Of a DNA stretch of 64,000 nucleotides, positions 1 to 8,634 are shown piece after piece. The DNA is from Clostridiales bacterium (GTDB lineage: Bacteria; Bacillota; Clostridia; Caldicoprobacterales; DTU083). Both the position numbers and the translations under genes were made by a program. The first letter of the stretch is position 1; each line of letters begins with the position of its first letter. The DNA lies in the NCBI GenBank assembly GCA_012842605.1, contig DUSN01000080.1, positions 62,001 to 126,000 on the forward strand, given 5' to 3'. The notes under the pieces are model-generated. The model did not search any database, was not told the origin of the DNA, and saw only the letters and a program-made list of their open reading frames with translations.

Positions 1-2
1 TG

Positions 3-1028
3 GGTGACTGGATCCTGAATGAGATCTGCCGGCACTATTCTGAGTGGCTGAATGAGGGTCTGCCTCCGATTAAGATAGCAGTTAATTACTCCAGTGTTCA
101 GTTTTTTCAGAAAAACTTTGTAGACAATATACAGAAAATTACGGCGCAGCATAATCTGAACCCGGATTTTATCGTACTGGAGATATTAGAGAGAGTGTCA
201 ATCAATGATTTTTCTATAGTAAAGTCCAGCATTGACAAGTTGCACGAAGTAGGTGTAAAAGTCGCATTGGATGATTTTGGCACGGGTTTTTCTTCTTTGG
301 AATACCTGTGCAAGCTGAACATTGATATATTAAAAATAGATCAGCTTTTTATAAATACTATTCCTTATGATAGAAAAAATTCAATTATAATAGAGACAAT
401 TGTTAACCTGGCTCATAAGCTTGGAATGAAAACAATCGCAGAAGGCGTTGAGACCCTGGAACAGCTCAATTATCTGAAAGCCATAGGCTGTCAGGCAGGG
501 CAGGGTTATTTTTTCAGCAGACCGGTACCGTCCAGTGAATATAAAAAATTGCTGATAGATAAGTTTATCAATTTAAATGATAATCAACAGCCGGCTGAAG
601 TATTCAAGGAAAAACGACAATACAGCAGATATAGATTTCCGCTGTATCTGGAAGCATCAATGACAATTTTAAAATATTTAGGTCAGGATGTACATTTCGG
701 CAGTACTTTAGTGCTTATACAGGATATTAGTGCAGGCGGGCTTTGCTTTTTTTCAACCTTGTGTCTTCCGGTCAGGAACAGTCTGTTGATTCAATTTTCC
801 ACTACCCTGCTTGGCAAACATGTTGAATTTCATGGTGTACCGGTATGGAGAAAGGAAGTCAAGGAGAACCTTTATAAATACGGGGTTTCCTTTAAGATAA
901 GTGAAAAGAAAAGAAAGCAGCTGATTGATTTTATAAATCAGCTTGAATTGCAGTTTAACAATGATCCGGATGCTTTAAATGGCGATTTTGTTCGTCAATC
1001 TCCCTACAGTTATTTTCAGCTGATGTGA
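3..1028 (+). CDS. EAL-PilZ cyclic-di-GMP phosphodiesterase (5' end missing)
   Basis: The reading frame is open from the window edge, so the N-terminus (probably GGDEF and/or sensor domains plus the EAL motif itself) lies outside. What remains is most of an EAL domain, which hydrolyses cyclic-di-GMP. Visible active-site signatures are AVNYS, LEILE, DDFGTG, LKID, AEGVET and QGYFFSRP, so the phosphodiesterase is probably active. A PilZ domain follows, with the c-di-GMP binding RxxxR (RQYSR) and DxSxxG (DISAGG) motifs. A protein that both degrades and binds the messenger suggests feedback or allosteric control. There is no C-terminal membrane segment. A strong terminator follows the stop codon. 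The family assignment is secure; the full architecture is unknown. Confidence 0.92.
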   Translation, partial: GDWILNEICRHYSEWLNEGLPPIKIAVNYSSVQFFQKNFVDNIQKITAQHNLNPDFIVLEILERVSINDFSIVKSSIDKLHEVGVKVALDDFGTGFSSLEYLCKLNIDILKIDQLFINTIPYDRKNSIIIETIVNLAHKLGMKTIAEGVETLEQLNYLKAIGCQAGQGYFFSRPVPSSEYKKLLIDKFINLNDNQQPAEVFKEKRQYSRYRFPLYLEASMTILKYLGQDVHFGSTLVLIQDISAGGLCFFSTLCLPVRNSLLIQFSTTLLGKHVEFHGVPVWRKEVKENLYKYGVSFKISEKKRKQLIDFINQLELQFNNDPDALNGDFVRQSPYSYFQLM

Positions 1029-1049
1029 AAAACATAAAATAAACATTTA

Positions 1050-1074
1050 CCAGCCTTGAGGGCTGGTTTTTTAT
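1050..1074 (+). terminator. Rho-independent terminator
   Basis: CCAGCC pairs with GGCTGG around a 5-nt loop and is followed by a run of T residues. It ends the EAL-PilZ transcript. Confidence 0.85.
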
Positions 1075-1182
1075 TTAACATTTTGTGTCATAAGCAACAT
1101 GACAGAAGATACATGCCGGGTTTTGTCCTCTTCCAAGGTTTACTACAATAAAGACAGTTCAATGGCATAAATCTACTGGCAA

Positions 1183-1212
1183 ATCTTATAAATTAAAAAT
1201 AAGTTATAAGAT
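1183..1212. repeat. AT-rich inverted repeat in intergenic region
   Basis: Two perfect 9-bp arms, ATCTTATAA and TTATAAGAT, are separated by 12 nt. The site lies in a long AT-rich stretch between the EAL-PilZ terminator and the promoter of the giant glycosidase gene. It could be an operator, but base composition alone makes such repeats likely. Apart from this repeat and the promoter, I see no gene in 1075-1700. Confidence 0.3.
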
Positions 1213-1333
1213 ATAAAATTTCATTTTATTATAAGTGATATATTTTGCTATATTTCCACATATTCTTTAAAAATATTTCAAATATAATGTCAATATATGT
1301 AGATATATGCAAGTAAGTAGATGATTAATATTG

Positions 1334-1362
1334 TTGACAGATATATACAATAAATATATAAT
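1334..1362 (+). promoter_or_regulatory. Consensus sigma-A promoter for the giant glycosidase gene
   Basis: TTGACA (1334-1339) and TATAAT (1357-1362) are separated by exactly 17 bp, a perfect housekeeping promoter. Transcription would start near 1369, leaving a leader of about 340 nt before the ATG at 1708. The leader contains a possible hairpin (GCAGG about 1533 with CCTGC about 1561, enclosing the palindrome GCAAATTTGC). I could not match it to a known riboswitch class. Confidence 0.75.
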
Positions 1363-1707
1363 TTAGTTTAGTAAATACTGTTCTATATATTAAATTAATG
1401 TGCTCATTACTTAGTAAGCATCACTTCACAAAACTCAAAAGCAATATCCAGGAAGCAGATAAATGTGTTTATTTTGCAGCAATACACAATGCAATAATTA
1501 TTAAGCAGCATTAACAACAATTCTGAATGCCTGGCAGGCGGTTTTTTGCAAATTTGCATAACCTGCTGATGGTTTAGTGCTTTTAAGCCTGGAAAGGGGT
1601 GGTGCATGATATGCGTATATAAAAAGAAAGAAGGTGATGCTTAGCTTAAAGTCAGTTTAGAACAGATACCCTGCCTGTACTCAAAAAAATAGAAAGAGGT
1701 GTTACAA

Positions 1708-4700
1708 ATGCCAAAACCCAGTAAACAGTTAGTGAAATTCTTATCTGTACTTTTAATTATGGTAATGTTACTTGGGCTGGTAACTGTACCGGCTGCAGAG
1801 CTGCCGGATCTTATTGTTACTAATGTTACTTGGACACCCTCTAACCCTGCTGCAGGTGATAGGATAACATTTACAATCACAATGAAGAATCAAGGGACAG
1901 GAGCTAGTCCGGATGGAATTCAGCATTCTGTGACGCTGTTTAACGACTGGACACCCATTACCTGGAACAGTATTTTCAGTTCTCTCGCACCTGGGGAGTC
2001 TGTTGATTTGCAGATTGAATGGACTCCAGCAACAGCAGGCAATTATTTAATGAGAATCTGGACTGATGATGTTAACAGAATAGAAGAGAGTAATGAAGAT
2101 AACAATTATTATGTCTTTAATCTTAATGTTAAAGAGTTTGCTGAACCTATGCCGGATTTGATAGTTACCGATATAACCTGGTCGCCGGCTAAACCATCTG
2201 AAGGTGAAGAGGTAACCTTTGCAGTTGAAATCAAAAATGCGGGAAATCTTGCCACCCCGGATGGAGTTATTCACGGTGTAACTTTGTCAATTGGTGATAC
2301 TGTCATTGCATCATCAGATGCTCATACTTCGTCCATTGGAGCAGGGAATTCAGCCAGCATTTCTCTTAATGGCACCTGGACAGCAGGAGTGGGGCTTTTT
2401 ACCTTTACCGGTACCGTTGACGGAGAGAACAGAATCGAAGAAAGCAATGAAAGCAATAACTCTCTGAATAAGAGCCTCACTATTGCAAAAGAGGTAGAAG
2501 GACTGGCTCCGGAGAACCTGTTGGGCAGTATTACCGGTGAAGGCTTCTTTGACAATGCCTCATACAATTTGGGAACTATTTTCATACCCAGGGTAGCCGG
2601 TAAGGTTACAGGCATTCGTGTATTTGGAGTAGATGGTGAGACCGGTGATCATACAGCATATTTGTTTGACTTTAATACAATGGCTATAATTGGCGGGCCC
2701 TATACCCTTAACTATGATGGCGAAAATGCCTGGGTAGAATTTCCGCTGGCAGAACCGGTTGATGTGGAAGCAAACAAGCAATACATGGTAGTGGTATCCA
2801 CAGGTGAAGAGCCTAGAGGCTATTATCCCGCTGTCAGTGGAATATTTGATAAGCCCGGCGGCAACGGCGACAGTCTGGATTGGCCTGTAAATGCCGGAAG
2901 ATTTGGCAACAAGGACAGCACCATGCCTCTTTCATCCTGGGGTAATTCCTGCTATATGCGCGATGTTATATTTGTGCCCGCGGAAGTATTGCCAGCTGTT
3001 ACAGCGGTTAATGCTGCAGGCACAGATCCGGCAGCTGTAGAAGCAGCCCTGACATCATCCGAGCTTGGCTTGGATCTGACGATCTACAATATATTGCTTG
3101 ATAGTGAAAAGGAGCAGGTTATTGCAGCTATTATTGCACAGAAACCTGCAGACGGCTATGCCAAGAGGTCTGAAATACAGGCTGCATTGGATTCTATAGC
3201 TATTCCCATCTACCAAGAAAGATTAGGTAGCCTGTTCAGAGGATTTAATGAAGCAACAACTGAAAAAGAGATAAGAACAGCCATTCTTGCTCCCGAACTG
3301 GATTTGGATCTGTTTATCTATAATGCACTTTCTCTTTCTAACAAAAAACTTGTAGCACAGGCTATACTGGATGAAAGACCGGAAGACGGATATCACAGCA
3401 TAGATGATATTCAGAATGTTATCGATACAGCAACAGGAAGTTTACTCTCATTGCCGACCTCCGGAGACATCCCTGTGGTCCATGAAGAATTCCATCCCTG
3501 GGAAGGAGCAGTATCTCCTGACGGCATTTGGCGTAAAGCGGGTCCATGGCGGGGAACAGGCAATAATCTTTTTGAAGTGGAGAGGGCAATAACACAGGAA
3601 ACTTATAATGGACAAGACGGCGGCTTCCTGATTCTGAAGTCTCTGGCCAACTCCATGAATGGAGCGGAGATTCAGACATTGACATCTTATGGTTATGGCT
3701 ATTATGAAACCAGAATGAAGCCTACCGGTGTATCCGGTGTATGCAACTCTTTCTTCTGGGTTGAATCCCCCACCTATGGGCCTCATGAAATTGACGTCGA
3801 ATTCTTTACTATAAAAGGCAATGTATTGGATTTCAATACTCATCCCTTAAATCGAGTAATAGAATTCAGTCCTGATTATATATTCAGTGAGGACTTTCAT
3901 AGATATGGATTCCTATGGACTCCGGGCAGAGTAGATTTTGTTGTAGACGGACAAATAGTAAAAACCCGTATCCATGAGTCCATGGATGCTGATGTAAAAG
4001 GCTATATTATGATGAACAGCTGGACAAATTACGAATGGGGCGGTGGCCCTCCGGCGGTGGATACCGAAGCTGTTTATGACTATGTCAAGCATTATTCTAT
4101 AGAGAAAGTTGATAAAACATCCCTGGAAAATGCCATAGAAGCTGCTCAGAAATTAAATGAATCCCTATATACGGAAGAAACATGGCAGGCAATGCTGGAA
4201 GCCTTGGATGCAGCAATGGCTGTAGACAACAGCATCTACTCCACCCAGGCGCAGATTGATGAGGCGGAAGATGGGCTCAGAGAAGCTATAAACGGGCTGA
4301 AATATATCAGGCCAGCCGAATCCATGTTTGCAGATTGGGATGACGTTGAGTCCTTGAAAACAGACCTTTGGGACTGCAATTACGGTATTATGTTCTCAGC
4401 GGCTGTACCTGGCAGGATCACCCATATCCGTGTCTTTGGCCTGGAAGGAGAAACCGGTGATCACACAGCCTATATTTGGGAAAATGAATCCAATAAAATA
4501 GTAGGCGGTCCTTATACCATTAATTATACCGGCAGCAATGAATGGGTAGAGTTTGAATTGCCGGAACCCATTGAAGTGCCCGTAGCCGGAAAGCTGTACA
4601 CAGTAGTGGTTACAACCGGTGATACCGGATTAGTTCCAATCTGGAGGGAAGGCACAGCTAAGGCCGGCAGCAATGGCAGCTCGCTGTACTGGCCGAAGGA

Positions 4701-6582
4701 GGCAGGCGTATTTGGCCCTATGGGAACAAACAGGCCTACTGTTTCATGGAGATATAATTATCTTCGTGACATAGTATTTGTACCTTATGCTGAAAATCCT
4801 GCTGTAACAGAAGTGAATGCAGCTGCAGACCTGGCAGAAACACGCGCAGCTATTGAGAAGTATCCTGAATTGCTGGATTTATCTCAATTCAATAGGCTGA
4901 GTGATGATGATAAGAACAGAGTTGCACAGGCAGTGCTGGATGGGAAATCCGGCGGTTATGGACGAGTCGGAGATATACAAGCAATAATAGACAGTAAATC
5001 AAATGAATATGTAAATGCTGAAATCAAAGCAGCTATTGAAAATGTAAATGATGCAGAAAATGCGGTACAATTGTCAGCTGCAATTACCTCGCCCTTCCTT
5101 GGCTTGAACCTGGATCTGTATAATACCCTGGAAGAAAATCAGAAGACCACCGTTCTTAATAACTTGCTGAATGCAAAGCCAGACGGAGGATTCGCTGATG
5201 CTGACGAATTCAAAGATGCATTTGATACAGCTGTAAAAGACTTTATGTATTCTCTGATAACTCCATGGGACCCTGATTTCTTCCCAATAGGTGTTTGGCT
5301 GCAGAATCCTGCACCTTCGGTTATGGAGCAGTATAAGGCTATTGGCATAAATACTTATATTGGCTTGTCTTCCGGCGGATTTAATGAAACGGTATACAAT
5401 ACATTGAAGCAGTATGGTATGAAGGCTATAGTGAACATGAATAATTATGCCCGTCAGAATATGGATAAGGTTGAAGAGGTCGTCCTGGCCTGGCTGCAGG
5501 AGGATGAACCGGATATTGCGCGCTTTACTCCTGACTGGTGGCCGCTGCCTCCCATTTCACCGGAAGAAACATTCAGAAGGTATGTGGAGTTTAAGAGGTA
5601 CAATAAAACCAAGCCGGTTTATATGAATCTCAGTCAGGGAGTAGCTAAGCCGGATTGGCCCGGCAGGGGCGTTGACACCAATTACACCTATATGTATCCG
5701 GAGTATGCAAAAGGTGCTGATATACTATCCTTTGATGTTTATCCTGTTAATAGCGGCTATGACTTATCCCTGGTTGCCAAAGGCGTAGATAATCTTTATG
5801 GTTATTCCGACGGCAGGCAGCCTGTATGGGCATTCATAGAAACAACAAAATATGATACTGGCAATCAAGGCAGACCTACTCCTGAACAGGTAAAGACACA
5901 GGTCTGGATGGCACTGGTCCACGGTGCAAGAGGAATTGAGTATTTCTGTCACCAGTTTTCTCCGTTCTTCGTAGAAGCAGGCCCATTACATGAAGACTAC
6001 TCCGACATAAGAGAAATGATAGCCTCTATTAATGCCCAGATTACAGAGCTGGCTCCTGTACTTAACAGCCCGACAATATCTGGTTATGCTACAGTAGATA
6101 CTGTTAATGATGTTCCTGTAGATATCATGACAAAGAAGTACAATGGTATTAGATATATCTTCTCTGTAGGAATGGCAGATGAGGCTGCAACTGCAACCTT
6201 CCACGTCGCTTCAGGAGATATAGTTAAAGTTATTGGTGAAGATAGAGTAATAAAAGTGGAAAACGGTCAATTCTCAGATGAATTTGCACCATATGAAGTT
6301 CACCTCTATGAAGTGCGTGCTACAGATGAGTTTACCTATATGGTAGATAGTGCTTATGAATCGGGTAAAATAGACAATGGCGGCATTTACAACAGCCTAA
6401 TGGCGAAAATTAACAAGATTAATGAGTATGCTGCACAAGGTGACTTCGGCATGAACTTCATCAACGCACTAAAGCCCTTGGAAAAACAAGTAAAAGCTCA
6501 ATATGGTAAACATATTGATGTAGAATTTGCTGACCTTCTGCTGGATTTGATACAAGAGTTCAGGGATTTGTTGAAAAATTAG
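1708..6582 (+). CDS. Giant secreted multidomain glycosidase: CARDB x2, DUF4082 x2, GH16, TIM-barrel
   Basis: About 1624 residues. The ATG at 1708 is chosen over GTG 1699 because AGAGG lies 8 nt upstream of it. A signal peptide ends near residue 30. Order: two CARDB domains (32-140, 148-262); DUF4082-like beta domain (272-423); two alpha-helical repeats (430-576); GH16 glucanase domain (590-796) with catalytic E694-x-D696-x-E698 in HEIDVEF; FIVAR-like helical segment (804-867); second DUF4082 (872-1028); two more helical repeats (1032-1178); TIM-barrel glycosidase-like domain (about 1185-1451) with candidate acids in QEDEPD (E1265/E1267) and FIETT (E1378); a beta domain and helical tail. No dockerin, SLH or LPXTG signal is seen. 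The GH16 motif spacing is the lichenase/xyloglucanase type, so a beta-glucan substrate is likely. The second domain's family is uncertain. Confidence 0.88.
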   Translation: MPKPSKQLVKFLSVLLIMVMLLGLVTVPAAELPDLIVTNVTWTPSNPAAGDRITFTITMKNQGTGASPDGIQHSVTLFNDWTPITWNSIFSSLAPGESVDLQIEWTPATAGNYLMRIWTDDVNRIEESNEDNNYYVFNLNVKEFAEPMPDLIVTDITWSPAKPSEGEEVTFAVEIKNAGNLATPDGVIHGVTLSIGDTVIASSDAHTSSIGAGNSASISLNGTWTAGVGLFTFTGTVDGENRIEESNESNNSLNKSLTIAKEVEGLAPENLLGSITGEGFFDNASYNLGTIFIPRVAGKVTGIRVFGVDGETGDHTAYLFDFNTMAIIGGPYTLNYDGENAWVEFPLAEPVDVEANKQYMVVVSTGEEPRGYYPAVSGIFDKPGGNGDSLDWPVNAGRFGNKDSTMPLSSWGNSCYMRDVIFVPAEVLPAVTAVNAAGTDPAAVEAALTSSELGLDLTIYNILLDSEKEQVIAAIIAQKPADGYAKRSEIQAALDSIAIPIYQERLGSLFRGFNEATTEKEIRTAILAPELDLDLFIYNALSLSNKKLVAQAILDERPEDGYHSIDDIQNVIDTATGSLLSLPTSGDIPVVHEEFHPWEGAVSPDGIWRKAGPWRGTGNNLFEVERAITQETYNGQDGGFLILKSLANSMNGAEIQTLTSYGYGYYETRMKPTGVSGVCNSFFWVESPTYGPHEIDVEFFTIKGNVLDFNTHPLNRVIEFSPDYIFSEDFHRYGFLWTPGRVDFVVDGQIVKTRIHESMDADVKGYIMMNSWTNYEWGGGPPAVDTEAVYDYVKHYSIEKVDKTSLENAIEAAQKLNESLYTEETWQAMLEALDAAMAVDNSIYSTQAQIDEAEDGLREAINGLKYIRPAESMFADWDDVESLKTDLWDCNYGIMFSAAVPGRITHIRVFGLEGETGDHTAYIWENESNKIVGGPYTINYTGSNEWVEFELPEPIEVPVAGKLYTVVVTTGDTGLVPIWREGTAKAGSNGSSLYWPKEAGVFGPMGTNRPTVSWRYNYLRDIVFVPYAENPAVTEVNAAADLAETRAAIEKYPELLDLSQFNRLSDDDKNRVAQAVLDGKSGGYGRVGDIQAIIDSKSNEYVNAEIKAAIENVNDAENAVQLSAAITSPFLGLNLDLYNTLEENQKTTVLNNLLNAKPDGGFADADEFKDAFDTAVKDFMYSLITPWDPDFFPIGVWLQNPAPSVMEQYKAIGINTYIGLSSGGFNETVYNTLKQYGMKAIVNMNNYARQNMDKVEEVVLAWLQEDEPDIARFTPDWWPLPPISPEETFRRYVEFKRYNKTKPVYMNLSQGVAKPDWPGRGVDTNYTYMYPEYAKGADILSFDVYPVNSGYDLSLVAKGVDNLYGYSDGRQPVWAFIETTKYDTGNQGRPTPEQVKTQVWMALVHGARGIEYFCHQFSPFFVEAGPLHEDYSDIREMIASINAQITELAPVLNSPTISGYATVDTVNDVPVDIMTKKYNGIRYIFSVGMADEAATATFHVASGDIVKVIGEDRVIKVENGQFSDEFAPYEVHLYEVRATDEFTYMVDSAYESGKIDNGGIYNSLMAKINKINEYAAQGDFGMNFINALKPLEKQVKAQYGKHIDVEFADLLLDLIQEFRDLLKN

Positions 6583-6598
6583 GCACATAGAAACTTCT

Positions 6599-6637
6599 GG
6601 GGGCTGTCTCAAAAGATAATATTTTGGGGCAGCTCCC
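6599..6637 (+). terminator. Long hairpin downstream of the glycosidase (terminator or relic mobile-element end)
   Basis: GGGGCTGTCTCAAAA pairs, with G-T wobbles, with TTTTGGGGCAGCTCC. No T-run follows immediately, although T-rich sequence comes about 15 nt later. The arm sequence resembles termini of some transposons, so a small relic element is an alternative. Confidence 0.45.
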
Positions 6638-6754
6638 GGCTAAATAAGCTTTTTATATGGTTTTTATTTAATTTTTTTAAGACTGGTTTTGTTATATTGG
6701 ATTATCTATTTAATTTACTGCTTTATTGCAGGGGATAAAGATAATCAACTTGTT

Positions 6755-6778
6755 CCTGTAGAATATACAGGATTTTTT
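6755..6778 (+). terminator. Probable Rho-independent terminator
   Basis: CCTGTA and TACAGG arms around a 5-nt loop are followed by ATTTTTTGTTTT. It separates the glycosidase gene from uvsE. Confidence 0.6.
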
Positions 6779-6870
6779 GTTTTAAAGAGCAAGCCCTTGC
6801 TGAGAATAACCGGCTGACAACAAAGGATAATAAATATGTAAAATAATTGAAAGGAAAGGATTCAGGCATA

Positions 6871-7833
6871 ATGAAAATAAGGCTTGGCTTTGTTGCCATG
6901 TCATTGAAGCTGGAGAATTCATCACCATCAAAGACTGTGACATATAAGACATATCAAGGCCTTTCAGACGATGAATCCAGGCTGTATCGACTGAAAAAAA
7001 TAACAGCTGAGAATTTGTTAAACACTCTTCGCATAATGATACATGCCAAAGCTCATGATGTTCAGGTTTACCGCATTACTTCAAAACTGGTTCCGCTGGC
7101 TACGCATGAACAGGTGATAGACTGGGACTATGTAACAGAATTGTCTGATGAGTTTAGCAAAATAAGAGAATGGATTAATAAGTCTCACATGCGTGTCAGC
7201 GCTCATCCTGATCATTTTACTCTCCTTACCAGTGCGAAAAAGGAAGTATTGGCTGCTGCTATTCGTGATTTGGTCTATCATGACGCCATTCTGGCTGCTA
7301 TAGGCCTGGGACCTGACAAGGGCAAGCTTGTTATACACGTAGGGGGAACATACAAGGATAAAGAATCGGCCAAGGAGACTTTTGCAGAAAACTTTTCTTC
7401 TTTGCCTGAAAATTTAAGAAAACGTATTACACTTGAGAATGATGATAAGTCCTATACGGCTTCTGACACTCTGTTTCTTTGCCAAAGGCTTCATATACCA
7501 ATGGTTTTTGACGTGCATCACCATCTGTGCAATCCTGACGGGCTGCCTGTAGAAGAGCTGCTAGAGCCGATTTTCAATACCTGGCAGGGCCAGGTTTTAG
7601 TCCCCAAGGTTCATTTTTCCACACCAAAGTCTCCCGCAAGCATAAGAAGCCACGCGGATTTTATTGACAGTGCAGCTTTTTATGAGTTTTTAAACCAGGC
7701 GAAAAGGCTGAACAGGGACTTTGATATCATGCTGGAGGCGAAAAACAAGGATGAGGCATTATTTCAGCTGGTGCAGGAGCTGAAGCAATACAAAGATATT
7801 GATTTCATTGACGGTGCTTCTTTTGAAATATAA
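6871..7833 (+). CDS. uvsE: UV DNA damage endonuclease UvsE/UVDE
   Basis: 320 residues. The enzyme nicks DNA 5' of UV photoproducts and starts an alternative excision pathway independent of UvrABC. The start is ATG 6871, with AAGGAAAGGA about 10 nt upstream. The N-terminal LGFVAMS, the HPDHF segment, VIHVGG, LENDDKSY, VFDVHHH and VHFSTPK match the metal-binding TIM-barrel of the UVDE family, with the expected His/Glu/Asp ligands present. The gene stands alone between terminators and a promoter-bearing gap. Such enzymes are common in Bacillus and Clostridia, where they are often linked to spore UV resistance. Confidence 0.93.
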   Translation: MKIRLGFVAMSLKLENSSPSKTVTYKTYQGLSDDESRLYRLKKITAENLLNTLRIMIHAKAHDVQVYRITSKLVPLATHEQVIDWDYVTELSDEFSKIREWINKSHMRVSAHPDHFTLLTSAKKEVLAAAIRDLVYHDAILAAIGLGPDKGKLVIHVGGTYKDKESAKETFAENFSSLPENLRKRITLENDDKSYTASDTLFLCQRLHIPMVFDVHHHLCNPDGLPVEELLEPIFNTWQGQVLVPKVHFSTPKSPASIRSHADFIDSAAFYEFLNQAKRLNRDFDIMLEAKNKDEALFQLVQELKQYKDIDFIDGASFEI

Positions 7834-7895
7834 TATTAATAAATATAATGAAATATAAGTATTGAAGCTGCCGGCAATGATTGTATATCCAGAAC

Positions 7896-7924
7896 TTGAC
7901 AGCGAACATTATAAGTGATGTAAT
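7896..7924 (+). promoter_or_regulatory. Sigma-A promoter for the acetyltransferase gene
   Basis: TTGACA (7896-7901), a 17-bp spacer and TGTAAT (7919-7924). It lies about 100 nt upstream of the ATG at 8021. Confidence 0.6.
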
Positions 7925-8020
7925 AAAAATAATCATATTTAAGCATTGGCAGAATTTGTAATTTGTTTCTTAAGGCACATTATTAATTCTATTAGTATTT
8001 TTAATAGGGGGCGGCAGCAG

Positions 8021-8572
8021 ATGAAATACTTTAAAAAGCTTACAGGTAACCGCATATACTTATCACCTATGAATGTGGAAGATGCTGAAACTTATACAAA
8101 ATGGTTCAATGATTTCAGAGTTACTGATGGTGTAGGAAGTTCCTGCAGGATTATGACCGTGCAGGCTGAGAGGGAATGGATTATTCAAAATGCAAGCCAT
8201 TATAATTTTGCCATTGTTCTTTTGGAAAACGACACCTTAATAGGAAATTGCGGTATACATAATATAAATCAAATTCATCAAAGCGCTGAAGTAGGCATTT
8301 TTATCGGGGATGAGGAAAATCGAAGCAAGGGATATGGAGAGGAAGCACTTCGCTTATTGGTCGGTTTTTGCTTTGATTATCTGAATTTAAATAATGTAAT
8401 GCTGAAGGTTTTCTCATTTAATGAAAGAGCAATTAATTGCTACAAAAAGGTTGGATTTAAGGAAATAGGCAGGAGAAGGCAATCCTACTACTTGAAAGGC
8501 AAATTCCATGATGATGTATACATGGATATTTTAAGAGAAGAATGGTATCGGCAGAACAGCCTTCCTTTTTGA
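8021..8572 (+). CDS. GNAT-family N-acetyltransferase (RimJ/RimL type)
   Basis: 183 residues. ATG 8021 is chosen because AGGGGG lies about 9 nt upstream. The acetyl-CoA pyrophosphate loop RSKGYG is followed by the helix of motif A, and the C-terminal half has the usual NERAINCYKKVGF motif B. This places it in the RimJ/RimL group, which acetylates protein N-termini, ribosomal proteins or small amines. The substrate cannot be deduced. The stop codon lies inside the terminator hairpin, so the gene is monocistronic. Confidence 0.88.
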   Translation: MKYFKKLTGNRIYLSPMNVEDAETYTKWFNDFRVTDGVGSSCRIMTVQAEREWIIQNASHYNFAIVLLENDTLIGNCGIHNINQIHQSAEVGIFIGDEENRSKGYGEEALRLLVGFCFDYLNLNNVMLKVFSFNERAINCYKKVGFKEIGRRRQSYYLKGKFHDDVYMDILREEWYRQNSLPF

Positions 8573-8590
8573 GTGGAGGCTGTTTTTTAG
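8555..8590 (+). terminator. Rho-independent terminator overlapping the stop codon
   Basis: AACAGCCTTCC pairs with GGAGGCTGTT (one bulge), followed by TTTTTT. The TGA stop at 8570-8572 lies in the loop. Confidence 0.8.
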
Positions 8591-8634
8591 TTTATAATAT
8601 AATCAAGCAATAAATAAAAAACCGGGTGAAAAAT

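Noticed and set aside
1370-1700. Cyclic-di-GMP riboswitch in the glycosidase leader
   Set aside because: Tempting because of the neighbouring EAL-PilZ gene, but neither the GEMM-I core (CACGCACAGGGCAAACC type) nor the GEMM-II core is visible.
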